A stretch of DNA of 64,000 bases from Herbaspirillum sp. ST 5-3. GTDB taxonomy: Bacteria > Pseudomonadota > Gammaproteobacteria > Burkholderiales > Burkholderiaceae_D. The translations under genes were made by a program, and so were the position numbers. The DNA is taken from positions 1 to 64,000 of the forward strand of contig NZ_STGI01000003.1 in NCBI RefSeq assembly GCF_004804275.1, read 5' to 3'. This document shows positions 60,312 through 64,000 of the stretch, in pieces (position 1 is the stretch's first letter; each line of letters begins with the position of its first letter). The notes below the pieces were generated by a model, which did no database searches, was not told where the DNA came from, and saw only the letters and a list, made by a program, of their open reading frames with translations.

Positions 60312-60818
60312 ATGGAGAGTGGAAAACTGACAATTGGGGCGCTTGCCGGTCGTGCGCAGTGCACTGTCCCTACCATCCGATACTATGAAGAAATTGGCCT
60401 GCTGCCGCCGGCGCCTCGAAGCGCGAACGGGCGGCGCTACTACAGCGAGGCGGACCAAAAGCGCTTGCTTTTCATAAAGCGCTGCCGTGATTTTGGGTTC
60501 CCCATTGACCAGGTCCGCGACCTGGTGAGCATGTTCGAGAACGGTGATCGCTCCTGCGTCGAGGTACGCGACATGGCGCAGGACCATCTGACACAGGTTC
60601 GCGCCAAGATCGGAGAGCTGCGTCAGTTGGAGGAAAGTCTGTTGGCGTTTGTGCAAGGCTGCGACGAGGCCTGCATAGGAGGGACTGCGCGGGACTGCAC
60701 GATCATCGAGGATCTGTCGTCGCAACCGCCGACCCGAAGTACGAAGTCATGCTGCAGTGGGACGCGGGAAGGCGTTGGGGAGAACTCTTCTGGGATCGTG
60801 GAAGTGAGGCGCCGTTGA
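60312..60818 (+). CDS. MerR-family metal-responsive regulator
   Basis: About 168 residues. The N-terminal MerR helix-turn-helix ([20 protein letters not shown]) and wing ([20 protein letters not shown]) are clear, followed by a dimerisation helix. The metal loop is [13 protein letters not shown], and a further CC pair (STKSCCSGT) lies near the end. This differs from CueR, so the ligand may be Hg, Pb or another soft or divalent metal. It transcribes away from its likely target across the operator at 60261-60291. Confidence 0.85.
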   Translation: MESGKLTIGALAGRAQCTVPTIRYYEEIGLLPPAPRSANGRRYYSEADQKRLLFIKRCRDFGFPIDQVRDLVSMFENGDRSCVEVRDMAQDHLTQVRAKIGELRQLEESLLAFVQGCDEACIGGTARDCTIIEDLSSQPPTRSTKSCCSGTREGVGENSSGIVEVRRR

Positions 60819-60820
60819 AC

Positions 60821-61162
60821 ATGGAGTGGACCAGCATCGGACGCACCTTCGGACTTTTCTTCGCAACTGCCATCGCCGAACTCGTCGGCTGCTATCTGCC
60901 CCTGCTCTGGGTCACGGGGAAAAGTGGCGTGTGGCTACTGCTCCCGGCCGCCATTAGCCTGGCCATCTTTGTCTGGTTGCTGACACTGCACCCATCCGCA
61001 AGCGGCCGAGTCTACGCCACGTACGGGGCGATCTACATCGTCACAGCCCTTGGATGGCTATGGGCAGTCGACGGCATCAAGCCCGTACCAACTGACTACG
61101 TCGGCGTGGGATTGGCTCTGCTGGGCGCAGGAGTGATTGCCTTGGGTCATAAAGCTACCTAA
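60821..61162 (+). CDS. YnfA-family (UPF0060) membrane protein
   Basis: A 113-residue protein with four spans ([80 protein letters not shown]). This is the YnfA family, of the small multidrug-resistance kind. The ATG lies 2 bases after the regulator stop, so translation is likely coupled. Its function here is unknown; efflux of a toxic cation is plausible. Confidence 0.88.
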   Translation: MEWTSIGRTFGLFFATAIAELVGCYLPLLWVTGKSGVWLLLPAAISLAIFVWLLTLHPSASGRVYATYGAIYIVTALGWLWAVDGIKPVPTDYVGVGLALLGAGVIALGHKAT

Positions 61163-61200
61163 CTTCGTTCTCGGCCCGTGCAATTGTCCGGTCCTGGCCG

Positions 61201-61338
61201 AGGCTGTGTGAAAACGCAGAAAAAACTCGACCGAAAAAATATCGGTTCACCAGAACGCGTTGTATTCAATTTTTCGGAGGTGGGGAATGGTCGGACGACC
61301 CCGGAAAATGAGTTGCCATGGCGTTTTTACACAGTCTA
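61201..61338. repeat. small MITE-like element, 138 bp
   Basis: AGGCTGTGTGAAAACGC at the left (61201-61217) and GCGTTTTTACACAGTCT at the right (61321-61337) are inverted repeats with two mismatches. GGCCG flanks both sides (61196-61200 and 61339-61343), a likely 5-bp target duplication. It has no coding capacity. The ends resemble those of known transposases that I cannot identify here. Confidence 0.6.
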
Positions 61339-61629
61339 GGCCGTACTGAGACGACTGCTGCGCTTCCAGTAATGGCCGCTTCCCGCCAAGTACCTGACAT
61401 ATAAAACAGTTTCATGAACTACCGAGACCGACCGATTTTGTTGAAAAACTCTTGTGAAATATTCGTTTGCGATAAGACCTGGTCGATTAAGTCGCGGAAT
61501 AGAGTATTCGCCCACCTGTTGATGGGAATAATTCATTCGACGAATCGATATGGCCGGTACGTCACTTTTTCGATATTGCTGGGCGACTTTTTCAACAGAA
61601 TCGACCCTGAACGGACGGTTAACTTTGGC

Positions 61630-61660
61630 TTGACCTTTTCCCAGTGGGAAGGTCTATAGT
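61630..61660 (+). promoter_or_regulatory. CueR-type copper-responsive promoter
   Basis: TTGACC and TATAGT are separated by 19 bases holding the dyad CCTTTTCCCAGTGGGAAGG, very like the copA/cueO sites of CueR. Transcription would begin near 61667, at the edge of the following ORF. No cueR gene is in the window. The interval 61339-61629 shows nothing else. Confidence 0.65.
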
Positions 61661-61667
61661 ACATTTC

Positions 61668-61904
61668 ATGCCTGCTTCCAGTGGGCTGACCAATACGGGC
61701 CAAGATATGCTCTACAGAAGACGCACGTTATCGGGCGACGTGCTTGCCGCCTTCGAACGCGCCTGTCGCGAGGACGACCTTGCAGTGGCCGAACATTTGC
61801 TGGCAGCACTGGAAACCATAGCGCGCCGCGAGGAAACGAGCGAGACCCTGCAACAAGTCTATCTGGAACTTGTTCACGTACTTCGCTCCCAGGCACTGCG
61901 GTAA
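61668..61904 (+). CDS. small helical protein downstream of a CueR-type promoter
   Basis: A 78-residue protein (MPASSGLTNTGQDMLYRRRT at the start) with a helical middle (VLAAFERACREDDLAVAEHL; LAALETIARREETSETLQQV). There is no signal or metal-binding cluster. I recall similar small hypothetical proteins in Burkholderiales but no function. The ATG at 61668 is almost at the predicted transcription start, so a leaderless message or the later ATG at 61707 are both possible. Confidence 0.55.
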   Translation: MPASSGLTNTGQDMLYRRRTLSGDVLAAFERACREDDLAVAEHLLAALETIARREETSETLQQVYLELVHVLRSQALR

Positions 61905-62066
61905 CGCTCGAAGGGCCACCAATGTCTAGGGATGGCCGCAGGTCGCCCGTTGACACAATCCAACTTCTGACCACTTGTGCCCACGAAGCTGACATGATCT
62001 GTTTCCGTACGAATCAAGCCGTTGTAAACTCGCGGCCCACAGCTATACCTCGGTCTGTTCTGCAAT

Positions 62067-62516
62067 CTAAAGCGAGTCATTGACCTCTATCGCAAGATAG
62101 CGAACGGTGCTTTCAAGCTTGGTGTGCGCCAGCAGAAGCTGCACCGCACGCAGGTTCTTGGTCCTCCAGTAAATGAGCGTAGCTTTTGTGCGACGCATGG
62201 TGTGAGTGCCATACGGTGATGGATCCAGACCAATCGATTTCACCCAGGATTCCACAATTCTCGCGTACTGCCGGGTCGAAAGATGGGGAGAGCTCGTAAG
62301 CCGGCTCGGAAACAGGAACTGGTTGCCGGCCAAGTGCGCCTTTTCCATCCAGGACGCCAACGACGTCCGCGTTTGCTCGGTGATCTCAAACTGGACCGGA
62401 CGCTTGGTCTTCTGCTGCATCACGATCGCACGTGGCAGTATTCGGTTTCCTTGCGCAATGTCACTTACTTTTAATCCAGTCAGATCGCATCCACGCAACT
62501 TGCTTCCTATCGTCAT
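62067..62516 (-). pseudogene. truncated tyrosine recombinase/integrase
   Basis: The catalytic half is readable: Arg in SKLRGCDLTGL, the YGTHTMRRTKATLIY block (His-x-x-Arg) and LLLAHTKLESTVRYL (His and nucleophile Tyr). Normal family members carry an extra N-terminal part that is missing or scrambled here. The C-terminus stops at an amber codon after EVNDSL, but the frame continues IAEQTEV to a second stop at 62043-62045, so Glu-to-stop mutation is likely. It could be a relic of an integrated element. Confidence 0.7.
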
Positions 62517-62548
62517 TCCGTGTAAACGATGGCGCGCAGTGAGAGGGA

Positions 62549-63523
62549 TCACCCCAACAAGTCGTCCGCCAGGTGTTGCGTCGCTTTTCGCTCGGCCTCA
62601 GGGGAAAACAATGCCGACCTGGAGCGAGCCTGTTCCGTCAATTTGTGAAGCAGCCCCTGCGGATCGTTCTGGGACGAGCGACAGACAGTGAGAAGCGCGA
62701 CCAAGGCGGTGGAGTCATTCCACCCAAAAAAGCCCCCATAGTCCTCTCCCAACAGCCCGGAATTGCCGTCGATACGTGAAGCAAGCACCGGTGTTCCGCT
62801 GGTCAATGCCTCGATGACGACATGGGCTCCACCTTCCATCCGGCTGCAATGAACGAGCAGATGAGCGCGCTGAATGCGGTCGCGGGTCTTCGCATGCGGT
62901 AGATTGCCGAGCCAGCGATAATTGGGACAGGCAGCCTGGGTCTCGGCGGCCTCATTTGCCAGTTCTGAATCCAACGCACCACCAATATGGTCGATAAAAA
63001 TATCGTCACGGTCGCCCAGCAGGCGGGCAGCGGCAAACAGCGTTTCCGGTGACTTCTCGGGACGCAGATGACCGACCATCACCACGCGCAAGTGGCGGCT
63101 CGTCTTGGTGAGCGGCTGGCGAGGAGGTGTGGATTGAAAGATGGCGCGGGTTTTGCCGCGGTACTCGGCAGGAAGGGCATTCTTCCCTAGCGGTTGCAGC
63201 ACTACAAGCTCCTGGGCCAGGGTTAGCGAGCGTTGCGCACCAACGTCGCTCTGGATGTCCCGATAGAGGTCGGTCCCGGTGAGAACCAGCCCGAGTCCGG
63301 CGCTGCCCCGATCTGCATACCAGGCGGCCACCGACTCGGCCGAACGGCGCGCATGCAAGGCAATCATAGCGTCGTCGCGCCCTGACTCCTCGTCGGGCCA
63401 AGTCTTCACCAAGCGGACCCGATACCTGCCGGCAAGGAAGCGCCCCCAGCGCTGAGCAGTCCGCCAATTGCCATTGTTGGCATCGGCCAGACGCGGAGTG
63501 ACAATCACAACTTGTGCTGACAT
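62549..63523 (-). CDS. senB: SenB-like selenosugar synthase (glycosyltransferase)
   Basis: A 324-residue GT-B type protein of the family once called TIGR04348, now known as SenB. Features are VVIVTPRLADANNGNWRTAQ at the N-terminus, VVMVGHLRPEKSPETLFAAA and SRMEGGAHVVIEALTSGTPV (donor site). SenB joins selenophosphate to a UDP-sugar to give a selenosugar for selenoneine. It is divergent from senA with only 14 bases between start codons, and AAGGA precedes its ATG. I assign the symbol from family and pairing with senA. Confidence 0.85.
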   Translation of the reverse strand: MSAQVVIVTPRLADANNGNWRTAQRWGRFLAGRYRVRLVKTWPDEESGRDDAMIALHARRSAESVAAWYADRGSAGLGLVLTGTDLYRDIQSDVGAQRSLTLAQELVVLQPLGKNALPAEYRGKTRAIFQSTPPRQPLTKTSRHLRVVMVGHLRPEKSPETLFAAARLLGDRDDIFIDHIGGALDSELANEAAETQAACPNYRWLGNLPHAKTRDRIQRAHLLVHCSRMEGGAHVVIEALTSGTPVLASRIDGNSGLLGEDYGGFFGWNDSTALVALLTVCRSSQNDPQGLLHKLTEQARSRSALFSPEAERKATQHLADDLLG

Positions 63524-63537
63524 TGGGAGTCCTTTTC

Positions 63538-64000
63538 GTGGTGACCTATTATTCCATTGCCCGCCGAGCCAGGGAAGGCGATGCTGCCTTTCTCGCCAGA
63601 GCACTCCAAGACACTCGTCAGCGCACGCTCGGACTGCTCAAAGCTTATGTCACCCAATTCGGCCCGGAACTGGCCGTTCCATACTTGAAAGAAATAAACC
63701 CTCCCCGGTGGGAGGCCGGCCATATCGCTTGGTTCTACGATTTCTGGCTGGCCCGGAACCAGCACCGGAACGCGGGGATTAGCTGTGATCCCGACCATCC
63801 CCGCCCCGAAGGTCGCTTGCCTGGTGCCGACGCCCTCTACGACTCAAGCCATGTCGCCCACTCAACGCGATGGGGCTTGCCCTTGCCAGACCTTGCGGCT
63901 ACCCGCGCTTATCTTGCCGAGAGCTTGGAGGCGACCCTCACCTTGCTAAGCGATGCTTCCGACACATCGGAGGGCCTGTACTTCTTTCGCCTGTCGCTGT
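63538..64000 (+). CDS. senA: SenA-like selenoneine synthase, 5' part
   Basis: The frame is open to the window end (154 codons seen). It starts with GTG at 63538, with GGGAG 8 bases upstream. The visible DinB-like domain has the EgtB/SenA motif NPPRWEAGHIAWFYDFWLAR, and the expected FGE-sulfatase domain would follow outside the window. SenA joins hercynine to the selenosugar. Pairing with senB argues for SenA over EgtB. The other known member, a selenophosphate synthetase gene, is not in view. Confidence 0.82.
   Translation, partial: MVTYYSIARRAREGDAAFLARALQDTRQRTLGLLKAYVTQFGPELAVPYLKEINPPRWEAGHIAWFYDFWLARNQHRNAGISCDPDHPRPEGRLPGADALYDSSHVAHSTRWGLPLPDLAATRAYLAESLEATLTLLSDASDTSEGLYFFRLSL

Noticed and set aside
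1-64000. CRISPR arrays, rRNA and tRNA genes
   Set aside because: I looked for regular short repeats, rRNA stretches and cloverleaf patterns on both strands and found none that I can support.

Overview
The window looks like an accessory-rich piece of a betaproteobacterial genome, probably Burkholderiales and perhaps Oxalobacteraceae. This rests on gene content, codon style and the families present; no rRNA or housekeeping marker is in view to settle it. REGION 1 (1-22.4 kb) is a metal and low-oxygen stress island. It holds a truncated pta/MaoC start, a second FabI, a DUF3141 hydrolase-like protein, a CPD-type copper P-ATPase, and a coupled operon of DUF2933, an isoprenylcysteine-methyltransferase-like enzyme, a 51-residue ORF and an MFS pump. 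It continues with an MgtC/DUF4010 protein, a PAS-GGDEF cyclase, an operon of LolA-like protein, ABC ATPase, duplicated FtsX permease and outer-membrane barrel (closed by an IS5-family copy whose target duplication is the barrel's stop codon), and an archaeal-type AdoMet synthetase. FNR/Anr-like boxes lie upstream of several of these genes. REGION 2 (20.3-28.6 kb) is a copper cluster: CusF-like and cupredoxin proteins, small Cys- and Met-rich secreted proteins, a DUF305 protein, a 19-cysteine Csp copper store, CopA multicopper oxidase, CopB, a decayed cytochrome c and a second cupredoxin. Palindromes like CopR/CusR boxes occur here. REGION 3 (28.6-33.1 kb) holds three paralogous 92-103 residue peptides with the same 26-residue double-glycine leader, translationally coupled to a 120-residue ORF. 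They diverge from an FTR1 iron permease/cytochrome c fusion across a 72-bp gap carrying a Fur-like box. A SppA protease follows. This peptide operon is the best candidate for an undescribed system. REGION 4 (33.5-56.9 kb) is an F-type conjugation (T4SS) block read on the minus strand: lytic transglycosylase, OmpA-like protein, a small repeat-domain protein, TraA, L, E, K, B, a DsbC-like protein, TraV, C, TrbI, an S26 peptidase, TraW, U, TrbC, TraN, F, H and G. A TnpB element with a defective tnpA sits between traN and the next gene. No relaxase or coupling protein is present, so only the mating-pair machinery is in view. REGION 5 (57-64 kb) is a scrap zone: a psiF gene, a DnaA-box cluster that could be a plasmid origin, a damaged phospholipase D-type nuclease cut off at an IS30-family element, a MerR-regulated Cys-rich membrane protein with a YnfA protein, a small MITE, an orphan CueR-type promoter ahead of a small ORF, and a decayed tyrosine recombinase. 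It ends in senB and the start of senA, the selenoneine pathway. Overall the genes suggest a bacterium adapted to copper and other metals and to oxygen limitation, with the window assembled by repeated mobile-element activity.
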